From: RUG754 sp045545455
GTDB taxonomy: Bacteria > Bacillota > Clostridia > Peptostreptococcales > Anaerovoracaceae
Assembly (NCBI GenBank): GCA_045545455.1
Contig: JAZQAY010000046.1
Coordinates: 1 to 40,045, forward strand
DNA: 40,045 bases
Reading direction: 5' to 3'
The notes below the pieces were generated by a model. It worked only from the letters and a program-made list of their open reading frames with translations, did no database searches and had not been told where the DNA came from. The stretch's first letter is position 1, and the number at the start of each line of letters is the position of its first letter. The position numbers were made by a program, and so were the translations under genes. Shown piece after piece: positions 7,901-14,875 of this stretch.

Positions 7901-8559
7901 AGCACGTCGTGGGGCTCCCAGTCCTCTTCATTTACGTAGTGTACGTCGTTAGTGGCTACGAGGGGTATCCCCAGCTCGTCAGCAAGTCTCAACTGATCGG
8001 CCCTTATGGCCTTCTCGTCGTCCAGCCCGTGATCCTGGAGTTCCAGATAAAAGTTCTCCTCTCCGAAGATCTCGCGAAGGGCAATGGCTTCTTCTTTGGC
8101 ACCCTTATAGTCTCTGTTCAGGAGCTTCCTCTGTACTTCTCCTGAAAGGCAGGCGCTCAGGCAGATGATGCCTTCAGAATGGGCCCTCAGCACCTCTTTA
8201 TCTATACGGGGCTTATAGTAGTAGCCCTCGGTGTAGCCAATGGAAACTATCTTGATGAGGTTTCTGTATCCCACCTCATTTTTTGCAAGCAAAATCAGGT
8301 GGCCCTGACGCTTGTCGAAGTCCGCCTCCTTATCCGTGTGCCTTCTGGCCGCGGTGTATACCTCGCAGCCTATGATGGGTTTGATGCCCTGGGCCTTGCA
8401 CTCCTTATAGAAGTCCACCGCTCCGAACATGGCGCCGTGATCTGTGATGGCCAGACTGGTCATACCCAGTTCCTTGGCCCTGGCCACAACGTTCTTTATC
8501 CTGGCTTCCCCGTCCAGAAGACTGTATTCAGTATGTAAGTGTAAATGCGTAAATCCCAT
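4918..8559 (-). CDS. dnaE: DNA polymerase III subunit alpha
   Basis: Replicative C-family DNA polymerase of 1213 residues. The N-terminal PHP domain (about 1-270) keeps the expected metal ligands: HLHLHTEYS (His7, His9), TDHG, Glu66, the GHLILLAKN histidine, ELQDHG and NDVHYV, so it may be an active proofreading site, unlike the degraded one in E. coli. The palm has PDIDVDF with catalytic Asp400 and Asp402, and KMDFLGLRNL with Asp551. Helix-hairpin-helix, OB-fold and C-terminal regions follow. A Gln/Ala/Pro-rich linker of about 50 residues (about 1085-1135) precedes a C-terminal domain of roughly 75 residues. There is no Shine-Dalgarno sequence; a TAGAAT box (8566-8571, minus strand) ends 6 nt before the ATG. 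Firmicutes usually also carry PolC, which is not in this window. Confidence 0.98.
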   Translation of the reverse strand: MGFTHLHLHTEYSLLDGEARIKNVVARAKELGMTSLAITDHGAMFGAVDFYKECKAQGIKPIIGCEVYTAARRHTDKEADFDKRQGHLILLAKNEVGYRNLIKIVSIGYTEGYYYKPRIDKEVLRAHSEGIICLSACLSGEVQRKLLNRDYKGAKEEAIALREIFGEENFYLELQDHGLDDEKAIRADQLRLADELGIPLVATNDVHYVNEEDWEPHDVLLCIQTGSVLSDEDRMRYPSHEFYLKSEEEMRELFSDLPEAIENTEIIADRCNFDFVFGEYHLPEFIAPEGYTNEEYFRALCEKGLKERYGERASSEELRKRLEYEIDTIVKMGYVEYFLIVWDFINYAKEHGIMVGPGRGSAAGSIVAYSMKITDIDPIRYNLIFERFLNPERVSMPDIDVDFCYERRGEVIDYVTRKYGKERVSQIITFGTMKAKQAVRDVARVLGATYQLADQIAKAIPFELDMTLDKALNMPGSELKPIYESDPEVKRIVDMAKELEGMPRHASTHAAGVVISKLPIDEYVPLYLSDKGPATQFTMTTIEELGLLKMDFLGLRNLTVIRDALEMIEREHGVKIDFAKMGYDDPAVYEMIASGNTSGVFQLESGGMTQFMKNLKPTCFEDIVAGISLYRPGPMDSIPKYIENKKHPEKISYVTPELAPILDVTYGCLVYQEQVMQIVRDLGGYSYGRSDLVRRAMSKKKHKVMMEEKEYFINGKLDENGNVEIPGCIRNGISREAAETIFEDMVTFASYAFNKSHAAAYAVLAYETGYLKKYYPTEFMAALMTSVMGDSKQVAKYIRNCVDMGIEVLPPDVNQSFRKFTVSDGKIRFGLLGVKNVGEGAIEAIVKARNSKGLPKDIFQFINNVDISQVNKKAVESLIKAGALSCFTDNKAAMLSCFESLIESAQNEAKKNIDGQISLFQMAGMADQAGPALMDVGSKLPDVRPFSKEINMSMEKEMLGVYLSDHPLNSYVQQMKRLSSITCEDLLRAEEDMAQGAVNTIIRDGMRCSICGIVTTRKTQITKSGAMMAFIGIEDLYGSAEIVVFPKVYERASQLTEVDRVIRISGTLNFKEEEAPKILADEIVELVPDSSVGISGETAGPMAQQSAQPGSKMQQPAQPKAQPTASVETQHQQGAQTQKTDGMIKLRIPKEMGDRLTMDMVNTALKRHSGDKLIAVLMYMPSGKTLKSVMKLDPSGSLKNQLIGLLGMDNVKF

Positions 8560-8565
8560 GGCCTT

Positions 8566-8571
8566 ATTCTA
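8566..8571 (-). promoter_or_regulatory. Candidate dnaE -10 box directly before the start codon
   Basis: TAGAAT on the minus strand ends 6 nt before the dnaE ATG (8559). The upstream sequence is A/T-rich without a clear -35 box. If used, the mRNA would start at or near the ATG. Confidence 0.4.
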
Positions 8572-8655
8572 TCATATATTTTGCTTTTAAAAAAGATGGT
8601 GCCGTGATAAAATATACAGTAGCTTTTATATCAAAAGAAAAATACGGAGCAAAAA

Positions 8656-9756
8656 ATGGAAAAGAGAATATCACCTTTAAGAACAGTCTTAAAAATAGTG
8701 CTTATACTGCTACTCATACTGGTACTGGTGGTGGCAGGCTACGTGGCCTACGTATTCATCGACTACCACAGGCTGGATGACAACCTGGAACTCACTCCGG
8801 GAGGAAATGCCGCACAGAGCACGCTGGACGTGACTTCTGAAAAGACTTACCACCTGACCAGCTGGAATATAGGGTTCGCAGCCTACACGGATCAGTTCAG
8901 TTTCTTCATGGATGGCGGCCTGTACTCCAGAGCCTTCTCAGAACAGGACACCCTGGATAACATGAACGCCATAATCGATGAGCTGAAAGCTCAGAAATCA
9001 GATTTCTATCTCGTCCAGGAAGTGGACTTCGGTTCCACCAGATCCTACCACGTGGACCAGCAGGCAATGATCGAGGAAGCCTTCGCAGACAAATATGCCG
9101 GCGTATTCGGCATAAACTACGATTCATCCTATCTGTTCTACCCCATAACCTGTCCTATAGGAGCATCCAAATCAGGGATACTTACCTTGTCATCATCCGA
9201 TATCGCAGGATCTGTGAGACGCAGCTTCCCCATCCAGACAGGCTTTGCCAAGTTCCTGGATCTGGACAGATGCTTCACCGTTAGCCGCATTCCATGCAAT
9301 AACGGAAAAGAACTGGTCCTCATAAACCTTCATGCTTCCGCCTATACAACGGATGATACCATCGTCACACAGCAGATGCAGATGCTGGCAGATACCATCT
9401 CGGAGGAATACGAAAAAGGAAACTACGTTATAGCAGGAGGAGACTTCAACATGGACCTTCTGGGAGACTCCGCTTCCATCTTCGGAGTGTCCGGCGAGGA
9501 TTACAGCTGGGCACAGCCCTTCCCCGTGGACATCATACCTGAAGGAGCAAGCCTTGTAGCACCATATGATCCCGAGAATCCCGTTCCTTCCTGCAGGAAC
9601 GCCGACTCACCCTGGGATCCTGAAACAAACTTCCAGATCACCATCGACGGCTTCATCATTACCGATAACGTGGAAGTGGAGAGCTGTGAGGTCACTGACC
9701 AGCAGTTCGCTTATTCAGACCACCAGCCGGTGCAGCTGAGGTTCAGATTCAGATAA
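8656..9756 (+). CDS. Membrane-anchored endonuclease/exonuclease/phosphatase (EEP) family protein
   Basis: A 366-residue protein with one N-terminal transmembrane segment (about residues 12-34, a run of Leu/Ile/Val) followed by an extracytoplasmic EEP domain, the DNase I / inositol-phosphatase fold. Visible active-site motifs are SWNIGFA (Asn), LVQEVDF (metal-binding Glu), LINLHASAY, AGGDFNMD (Asp/Asn) and the C-terminal SDHQPV (Asp-His). Such anchored EEP proteins cleave phosphodiester or phosphomonoester bonds outside the cell; whether the substrate is nucleic acid or lipid/sugar phosphate is not visible. The ATG has a GGAG ribosome binding site 8 nt upstream. The gene is monocistronic, divergent from dnaE and followed by a strong terminator. 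Confidence 0.85.
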   Translation: MEKRISPLRTVLKIVLILLLILVLVVAGYVAYVFIDYHRLDDNLELTPGGNAAQSTLDVTSEKTYHLTSWNIGFAAYTDQFSFFMDGGLYSRAFSEQDTLDNMNAIIDELKAQKSDFYLVQEVDFGSTRSYHVDQQAMIEEAFADKYAGVFGINYDSSYLFYPITCPIGASKSGILTLSSSDIAGSVRRSFPIQTGFAKFLDLDRCFTVSRIPCNNGKELVLINLHASAYTTDDTIVTQQMQMLADTISEEYEKGNYVIAGGDFNMDLLGDSASIFGVSGEDYSWAQPFPVDIIPEGASLVAPYDPENPVPSCRNADSPWDPETNFQITIDGFIITDNVEVESCEVTDQQFAYSDHQPVQLRFRFR

Positions 9757-9775
9757 CTTTTGATCCATTGCACAT

Positions 9776-9805
9776 AAAAACGTCCTGAATCATCAGGACG
9801 TTTTT
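9776..9805 (+). terminator. Rho-independent terminator of the EEP gene
   Basis: A 13-bp perfect stem (AAAAACGTCCTGA pairing with TCAGGACGTTTTT) has a 4-nt loop. Flanking A and T runs make it usable from both sides, so it may also end the minus-strand VapD-type transcript. Confidence 0.9.
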
Positions 9806-9816
9806 CGTTACCGATC

Positions 9817-10169
9817 TCAACGATATGCATCTATAAAGCTAAGTTCCTTTACAGAATTTACAATTTCCAGAACAGAAAGCAGGTCGTATGTCTGACCTAT
9901 ATTCGTAACGTCTATGACTTTTGCAGATTCTGATAGCCAAGGCAATTCTACTGCCATATCTGTCAAAATACCTATGACATCAGAATCTTCAAGCGGAATA
10001 TCAGATCTGTATCCGGATCCCTGTCTGTGTGAAAACCATGACTTGACATATACTCTCTTATATCATCATAAGCATCATTGAAGTGCTTACCAGGATAATT
10101 CTGTTTAAGCTTCTTTATTTTCAGATCAAAGTTTATGGCTTTATAGACTTTGTTGTTTTGCTGCTTCAA
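9817..10169 (-). pseudogene. VapD-family endoribonuclease, interrupted by a single-base frameshift
   Basis: Translating from a TTG at 10169 (preceded by a GGGGG purine run) gives a VapD-like start: KVYKAINFDLKI, then a NDAYDDIREYM helix and HGFHTDR. This frame stops at 9974-9972 after about 65 residues. In another frame the expected remainder continues: GSGYRSDIPLEDSD, ILTDMAVELPWL and DVTNIGQTYDL, ending at TGA 9817-9819. Adding one G to the GGG run at 10019-10021 joins both parts into about 117 residues that look like a full VapD (family role: mRNA-cleaving toxin with a Cas2-like fold). The break may be a real inactivating mutation or a sequencing error. The gene overlaps the upstream partner by 29 bp. 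Confidence 0.75.
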
Positions 10170-10491
10170 ATCTGAACCCCCTGACTCTCGTCCAACTTTC
10201 AATGATGTCCTCTACAACGTAGTTGTCCGGATCATCCTTCTCGTCGCTGTTGAACCACTTCCACTCTGCAACATTCTCTCTGAACCATGCCTGGTTTCCC
10301 AAAGAAATGTTGATACCCCACATTTTCTCAAAATCACCTTGTTCGTGGGTCTGCTCATAGAACCCTTCTTCCGTCTTCTTCAGATCTCTGGATAAAAACA
10401 AATCATCTATCACAGATTTAATTTTTCCGAGATCATACTTCCCCTCTCTCAGAACCTTTTCTTCATCCAATCTGATATAAACTTTTTTCAT
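10141..10491 (-). CDS. Small protein upstream of VapD, candidate antitoxin or partner
   Basis: A 116-residue acidic protein with no signal peptide or membrane segment. It begins MKKVYIRLDEEKVLREGKYD and has a helix-forming middle and a Trp-rich stretch (AWFRENVAEWKWFNSDE). I do not recognise a named domain with certainty. It overlaps the start of the VapD-type gene and is spaced like a toxin-antitoxin partner, so I infer that it neutralises or accompanies the nuclease. The ATG is preceded by a long G-rich ribosome binding site (AAAGGGGGG). It starts 38 nt after the aromatic fusion gene on the same strand and could be co-transcribed with it. Confidence 0.6.
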   Translation of the reverse strand: MKKVYIRLDEEKVLREGKYDLGKIKSVIDDLFLSRDLKKTEEGFYEQTHEQGDFEKMWGINISLGNQAWFRENVAEWKWFNSDEKDDPDNYVVEDIIESWTRVRGFRFEAAKQQSL

Positions 10492-10529
10492 TTGCTTGAT
10501 CGCCCCCCTTTCTGATTAATAATTGATCA

Positions 10530-13085
10530 TTATTTTATTATTAGATCTGCAACATCATCGGCGCTCAGTCCGTCGATCTTCACTTCCTGATCCGCCCAGG
10601 ACTGATACATGGGAAGCCTCATCTCGTAGAGTCTCTCCACGCCCACCGTCTGACTTACGGGTCTTCCGATGGTGGGAAGGTCAGACGGATCCTTATCCAG
10701 GAATACTATCCTGCCATTCTCAGCCAGGCTGTAGTAATTCTCCTCACGGTTGATTATACCACCGCCGGTTGATATAACTGCACCGGTCAGCTGACCCATC
10801 TCCTGGGCTACGGCGCACTCCATATCCCTGAAGTAGTCCTCTCCCTCTTCCCTGAAGATCTCGGGGATGGTCCTTCCGTCTCTCAATTCTATCTCCTGAT
10901 CCATATCGTAGAGTTCCCTGTCGGTGAGTTCTGCGATCTTCTTGCCGATGAGGGACTTGCCTACCCCGGGCATTCCGATGAGTATTATATTCTCCCTGTC
11001 GTTAAGGATATTCTTTTTGACTCTGTCCGCTATGCCGTCCTTGTCCTCGAAACTCAGTGTGGTGAAGAGCATGGCTGAGTATATTCCCTGATACACGAGC
11101 ATGTCAAGGCCTCCAATCGCGTCTATCAGCGACTTTTGGGCCTGACAGATGAAGTTGCTCCTTAAGGGATTAAAAATTACGTCTATGGCCCATCTGAGCT
11201 TCGGGAATCCGCCCGGGTTGAGCACCGCCTTGCCTGTCTCGGGGTACATCCCGACGGGTGTGGTGTTCACGATGATCTCCGCATCCCTGTTTTCCTTTAT
11301 AGCTGCGCCCTCATCTATGGCCTGATGGCTCAGGACGTGGACCTCAGCTGCTTTCTTATCGAAGAGCACCTGGGTCACTGCCTTGGATGCTCCGCCGTTA
11401 CCGAGCACCAGGCATTTCCTGCCTTCGACGTTTACGCCGTTTCTCTCAAGCATCTTCTTGAAGCCGAAGTAGTCGGTGTTGAAGCCCTTTAACTTGCCAT
11501 TTCGCCTTACCACCACGTTTACGGCACCGATGGCTTCAGCTTCAGGCGAGAGCTCATCAAGATACTTCATCACTTCCTGCTTGAACGGTATGGTCACGTT
11601 GAGTCCCGACCACTTGCCGTTCAGCATGAAGTCTTCAAGTTCTTCAGGTTCCTTTTCAAAGAGCTCATAGGGATAGGAGTGCCCTGTCTCTTCTCCGATC
11701 AGTTCATGGAGTTCAGGACTGAAGCTGTGTCCCAGTTTCCTTCCCAGAAGCCCGAAGGGAGCTATCTCTTCCTTCTTGCTGAGTTCCATGATCTTCTTAA
11801 AGACTTCCTGTTCGTACTCGCTCTTTCCTTCCAGGATCTTCTTTTCCCTTTCGGGGTCGAACACCGGAAGACCCTTCTTCTGCTTGATCTTTCCGATCTC
11901 CTTCACAGCTTCCATTCTCCTGTTGAGAGCTGCGAGGATGAGCTCGTCCTGCTCATCGATTATGCTTCTGAAATCCTCCAGGGTCGAAGGCTCTTTAGCG
12001 GGAGTTTCCCCGGCTGTATCGTCCGATATCCCGATCCCTGAAAGATCCATCTTTCCATTTCTCTCATCCAGAAGAGCGTTATATATGGCGATGGCTGCCG
12101 CAGCCTCCACACATGGAAGCGCACGGTAAACGATACAAGGGTCGTGTCTTCCCTTTATCTCTATCTCCACCGGCTCTCCCGTCTTCAGGTTCACGCTCCA
12201 CTGCTTCTTGGAAATGGAAGGAGTGGGTTTCACCGCTGCCCTGAAAACTATGGGCTGGCCTGAAGCTATCCCTCCCAGGATGCCTCCGTGATTGTTGGAT
12301 GCGGTGGTTACGTTTCCTTCTTCATCCAGCACAAAGGCATCGTTGTTCATGGAACCCAGCATCCTGGCTCCCCTGAAGCCGGAACCGAATTCTATGCCCT
12401 TGATCCCGGGTATGCCAAAAACTGCCCTTGAGATATATCCCTCAAGGCCGTCGAAATACGCGTCTCCGCAGGAACCCGCAGGTACTCCCATGATACCGCA
12501 TTCGATGACTCCTCCGACGGAATCTCCTCTCGCCTTGGCGGCGTCCACCATGTCTATGAAGCCCATGGGATCCTCCTCGCCGCCCACTTCCACGATGTCG
12601 GTCATCACTTCGATGCCTTCCTTCAGGAGGAGCTGCTTGACGATGCCTCCTGCGATGCAGAGGGCTACGGTCATGCGTCCGCTGAACCTGCCTCCTCCGG
12701 AGGTATCGGTCTCTATTCCGTCCTTCATCATGGCCGTGTAATCGGCGTGTCCGGGTCTCGGTATGTATTTAAGATCCTCATATGCGGCGGGATCCGTATC
12801 CGTATTCATCACCTCGGCCTTTATCACCGGCTTGACCACGATGCCGAATTCTCCGCCGAAGTTTACGACTCCTTCCTTCCAGACCACTTCGTCAGGTTCT
12901 TTTCTTTCGGTGGTGTACTCGGTCATGTCCTCCTTGAGAGCGGATCTTCTCCTTAAGAAGTCGTCCAGCTCCTTATAGTCGATGACCGTTCCCTCGGGAA
13001 TTCCTTCCACCGTGACCTTAACGGATGGTCCGTGGGAAGTGCCGTCTATTGTTACTCTGAGATGTTCTCCATAAGTGCTTGCCAT
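10530..13085 (-). CDS. Four-domain fusion: chorismate synthase - chorismate mutase - shikimate dehydrogenase - shikimate kinase
   Basis: One uninterrupted 851-residue reading frame joins four enzymes. Residues 1 to about 350 are chorismate synthase AroC (TSHGPS, RPGHAD, GGGRFSGR, ASNNHGGILGG, GRHDPC). About 368-441 is an AroQ-type chorismate mutase (DEQDELILAALNRRMEAVKEI, then KKGLPVFDPEREK). About 442-690 is shikimate dehydrogenase AroE (GHSFSPELH, NVTIPFK with catalytic Lys502, NTDYFGF with Asp538, NADP loop LGNGGASKA). About 699-851 is shikimate kinase AroK (P-loop GMPGVGKS, DMDQEIE, YFRDME, STGGG, IGRP). Together they cover 3-dehydroshikimate to shikimate 3-phosphate and EPSP to chorismate to prephenate; EPSP synthase is missing between them. 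The ATG at 13085 is chosen over an in-frame TTG five codons upstream because GGAG precedes it and AroC proteins begin here. aroB lies 22 bp upstream. Confidence 0.96.
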   Translation of the reverse strand: MASTYGEHLRVTIDGTSHGPSVKVTVEGIPEGTVIDYKELDDFLRRRSALKEDMTEYTTERKEPDEVVWKEGVVNFGGEFGIVVKPVIKAEVMNTDTDPAAYEDLKYIPRPGHADYTAMMKDGIETDTSGGGRFSGRMTVALCIAGGIVKQLLLKEGIEVMTDIVEVGGEEDPMGFIDMVDAAKARGDSVGGVIECGIMGVPAGSCGDAYFDGLEGYISRAVFGIPGIKGIEFGSGFRGARMLGSMNNDAFVLDEEGNVTTASNNHGGILGGIASGQPIVFRAAVKPTPSISKKQWSVNLKTGEPVEIEIKGRHDPCIVYRALPCVEAAAAIAIYNALLDERNGKMDLSGIGISDDTAGETPAKEPSTLEDFRSIIDEQDELILAALNRRMEAVKEIGKIKQKKGLPVFDPEREKKILEGKSEYEQEVFKKIMELSKKEEIAPFGLLGRKLGHSFSPELHELIGEETGHSYPYELFEKEPEELEDFMLNGKWSGLNVTIPFKQEVMKYLDELSPEAEAIGAVNVVVRRNGKLKGFNTDYFGFKKMLERNGVNVEGRKCLVLGNGGASKAVTQVLFDKKAAEVHVLSHQAIDEGAAIKENRDAEIIVNTTPVGMYPETGKAVLNPGGFPKLRWAIDVIFNPLRSNFICQAQKSLIDAIGGLDMLVYQGIYSAMLFTTLSFEDKDGIADRVKKNILNDRENIILIGMPGVGKSLIGKKIAELTDRELYDMDQEIELRDGRTIPEIFREEGEDYFRDMECAVAQEMGQLTGAVISTGGGIINREENYYSLAENGRIVFLDKDPSDLPTIGRPVSQTVGVERLYEMRLPMYQSWADQEVKIDGLSADDVADLIIK

Positions 13086-13107
13086 TCCTGATGTCTCCAA
13101 TAAAAAT

Positions 13108-14166
13108 TTATTCTGTGAGCCATTTCCTTATCTCGCTCACCTTTACCTTCATCAGCACACAGCTTCCGAATCTTTCAGGGACTATGAGCGTGAGGTTTCC
13201 GCCTCTCACTTTCTTATCCCTCTCCACGTGTCCTGCCAGGACGTTAAGGTTATACGGGCATCTCCACTCCAGGCCGTGATCGGTAAGGATCGAGATCAGC
13301 CTTCCCAGGGTTCCCGGTTCAGCCATTCCTTTGTTCTCCGAGATCCTGGTCATGAGGACCAGTCCCATGGCAACAGCCCTCCCGTGGTGGATCTTGTAGT
13401 TGGACTCCGCTTCGATGGCATGACCCAGGGTATGTCCCAGGTTCAGTATGTTCCTGGGTCCGCTGTCCCTTTCATCCGATGCCACTATCCTGGCCTTGAT
13501 CCTGATGCAGCGCTTGATTATTTCCGTGAGATATTTGCTGTCTTCTCTGTTCTTCAAAAGGGGCTTCTCTTCAAGCATCTCTATCATCTCGGCATCTCCC
13601 AGATAACCCATCTTGATTATCTCAGCACAGCCCTCGCTGAAGACCTCATCGCTTAAGGCTCCCAGGAATCTTGTGTCTATTGCCACAAGGCTCGGCTGGT
13701 AGAAGGTACCGATGACGTTCTTTTCCTCGCCCATGTTAAGGGCGTTCTTGCCTCCGACTGAAGCATCGCAGGCAGCGAGAAGCGAGGTAGGAAGCTGGAC
13801 CAGCTCCACCCCTCTCTTATATGTGGACGCCACGAACCCCGCCAGATCCATCACAGTCCCTCCTCCTATCCCGAAGATGACGTCCGACCTGGTGAGGTTG
13901 AACTCGCTTATTATCTTCATGATCCTTGAATAGGATTCTATGGTCTTGGCGCTCTCCCCTCCTTCAAGGGAAACGGCCATGACCTCCTTGCCTTCCTTTT
14001 CAAGTGCGTTTCCTATCTCTGCGACGTAGCCTGAAAAAACGGCTTCGTCCCAGAGCAGGATCACTTTTTTACAATTGTCAGTTATTCTGCTGACAGTCTC
14101 CGACGTCAGATTCTCTCCTATGATAACGTCATAGGGAGATGCCGTGCCGACTCTGACTTTTTCCAT
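13108..14166 (-). CDS. aroB: 3-dehydroquinate synthase
   Basis: Converts DAHP to 3-dehydroquinate, the second step of the shikimate pathway. The 352-residue product has the NAD-binding GIGGGTVMDLAGFVASTYKRG, the QLPTSLLAACDASVGGKNALN segment, EGCAEIIKMG and the metal-binding NLGHTLGHAIE. All are typical and apparently intact. I choose the ATG at 14166, with GAGGGT 7 nt upstream, over the ATG four codons earlier. It starts one base after the stop of the response-regulator gene and ends 22 bp before the four-domain aromatic fusion, so the three are very likely co-transcribed. aroA, aroD and a DAHP synthase are not in the window. Confidence 0.96.
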   Translation of the reverse strand: MEKVRVGTASPYDVIIGENLTSETVSRITDNCKKVILLWDEAVFSGYVAEIGNALEKEGKEVMAVSLEGGESAKTIESYSRIMKIISEFNLTRSDVIFGIGGGTVMDLAGFVASTYKRGVELVQLPTSLLAACDASVGGKNALNMGEEKNVIGTFYQPSLVAIDTRFLGALSDEVFSEGCAEIIKMGYLGDAEMIEMLEEKPLLKNREDSKYLTEIIKRCIRIKARIVASDERDSGPRNILNLGHTLGHAIEAESNYKIHHGRAVAMGLVLMTRISENKGMAEPGTLGRLISILTDHGLEWRCPYNLNVLAGHVERDKKVRGGNLTLIVPERFGSCVLMKVKVSEIRKWLTE

Positions 14167-14167
14167 A

Positions 14168-14875
14168 TCAACCCTCATCTTCGATCATTCTGTATCCCAC
14201 ACCCAGTTCAGTGAATATGTACTCGGGCTCTCCGGGATTCTCTTCGATCTTTCTTCTGATATTCGCCATATTTACCCTGAGAATACGGTTGTTGTCCCCT
14301 GCATAGGGTCCCCATATCTGGTTTATCAACGCATCATATGTTATCACCTTGCCTGAATTTTTAGCAAGGTATGAAACTATCTTGTATTCAACTCTGGTCA
14401 GATGGATCTCCTGGCCCTTTAAAACAGTGCGCCGCTTATCAAAGTCCACCGTGAGATCCTTCGCGTGATACGGCCTGATGGTGATCTGATCTAAGGTGGA
14501 TATCTTATTGCTGTGCCTCATGGCTGTCCTGATCCTGGCCAGAAGTTCGCTGGTACCGAAGGGCTTGGTGATATAGTCATCGGCACCTGCATCAAGCGCC
14601 TCCACCTTTTCCTTCTCCTGGGTCCTGGCAGATATGACTATTATCGGCATGCTGGACCATTCTCTGGTCTTTCTGATGATATCATTTCCGTCCATATCGG
14701 GAAGTCCCAGATCCAGAAGCACCAGGTCAGGCGGAGCTGAAGTGATGGACTGCATTCCGTCCTTACCGTTAAAGGCGCTTGTTACCTTGTATCCGTTTAC
14801 TTCAAGAGTCCTTGAGATGAAATCACAAATGCTCTTTTCGTCTTCAATAATCAGTACCGATATCCTCTGATTCAT
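14168..14875 (-). CDS. OmpR-family response regulator, KdpE-like
   Basis: A 235-residue two-component regulator. The receiver domain (about 1-120) has the acidic pocket EDE (11-13), phosphoacceptor Asp55 in LVLLDLGLPDMDG, the switch serine in VISAR and the conserved lysine in YITKPFG. A winged-helix DNA-binding domain follows (about 130-232, with LTRVEYKIVSYLAKN, NRILRVNMANIRRKIE and TELGVGYRM). Closest resemblance is to KdpE. I choose the ATG at 14875 because GGAGGAG lies just upstream; the longer frame with a start at 14929 runs inside the sensor gene. It overlaps the 3' end of the sensor gene by 32 bp and is followed by aroB after one base. Its target may be this operon itself or unrelated genes; no kdpFABC is present here. 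Confidence 0.93.
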   Translation of the reverse strand: MNQRISVLIIEDEKSICDFISRTLEVNGYKVTSAFNGKDGMQSITSAPPDLVLLDLGLPDMDGNDIIRKTREWSSMPIIVISARTQEKEKVEALDAGADDYITKPFGTSELLARIRTAMRHSNKISTLDQITIRPYHAKDLTVDFDKRRTVLKGQEIHLTRVEYKIVSYLAKNSGKVITYDALINQIWGPYAGDNNRILRVNMANIRRKIEENPGEPEYIFTELGVGYRMIEDEG

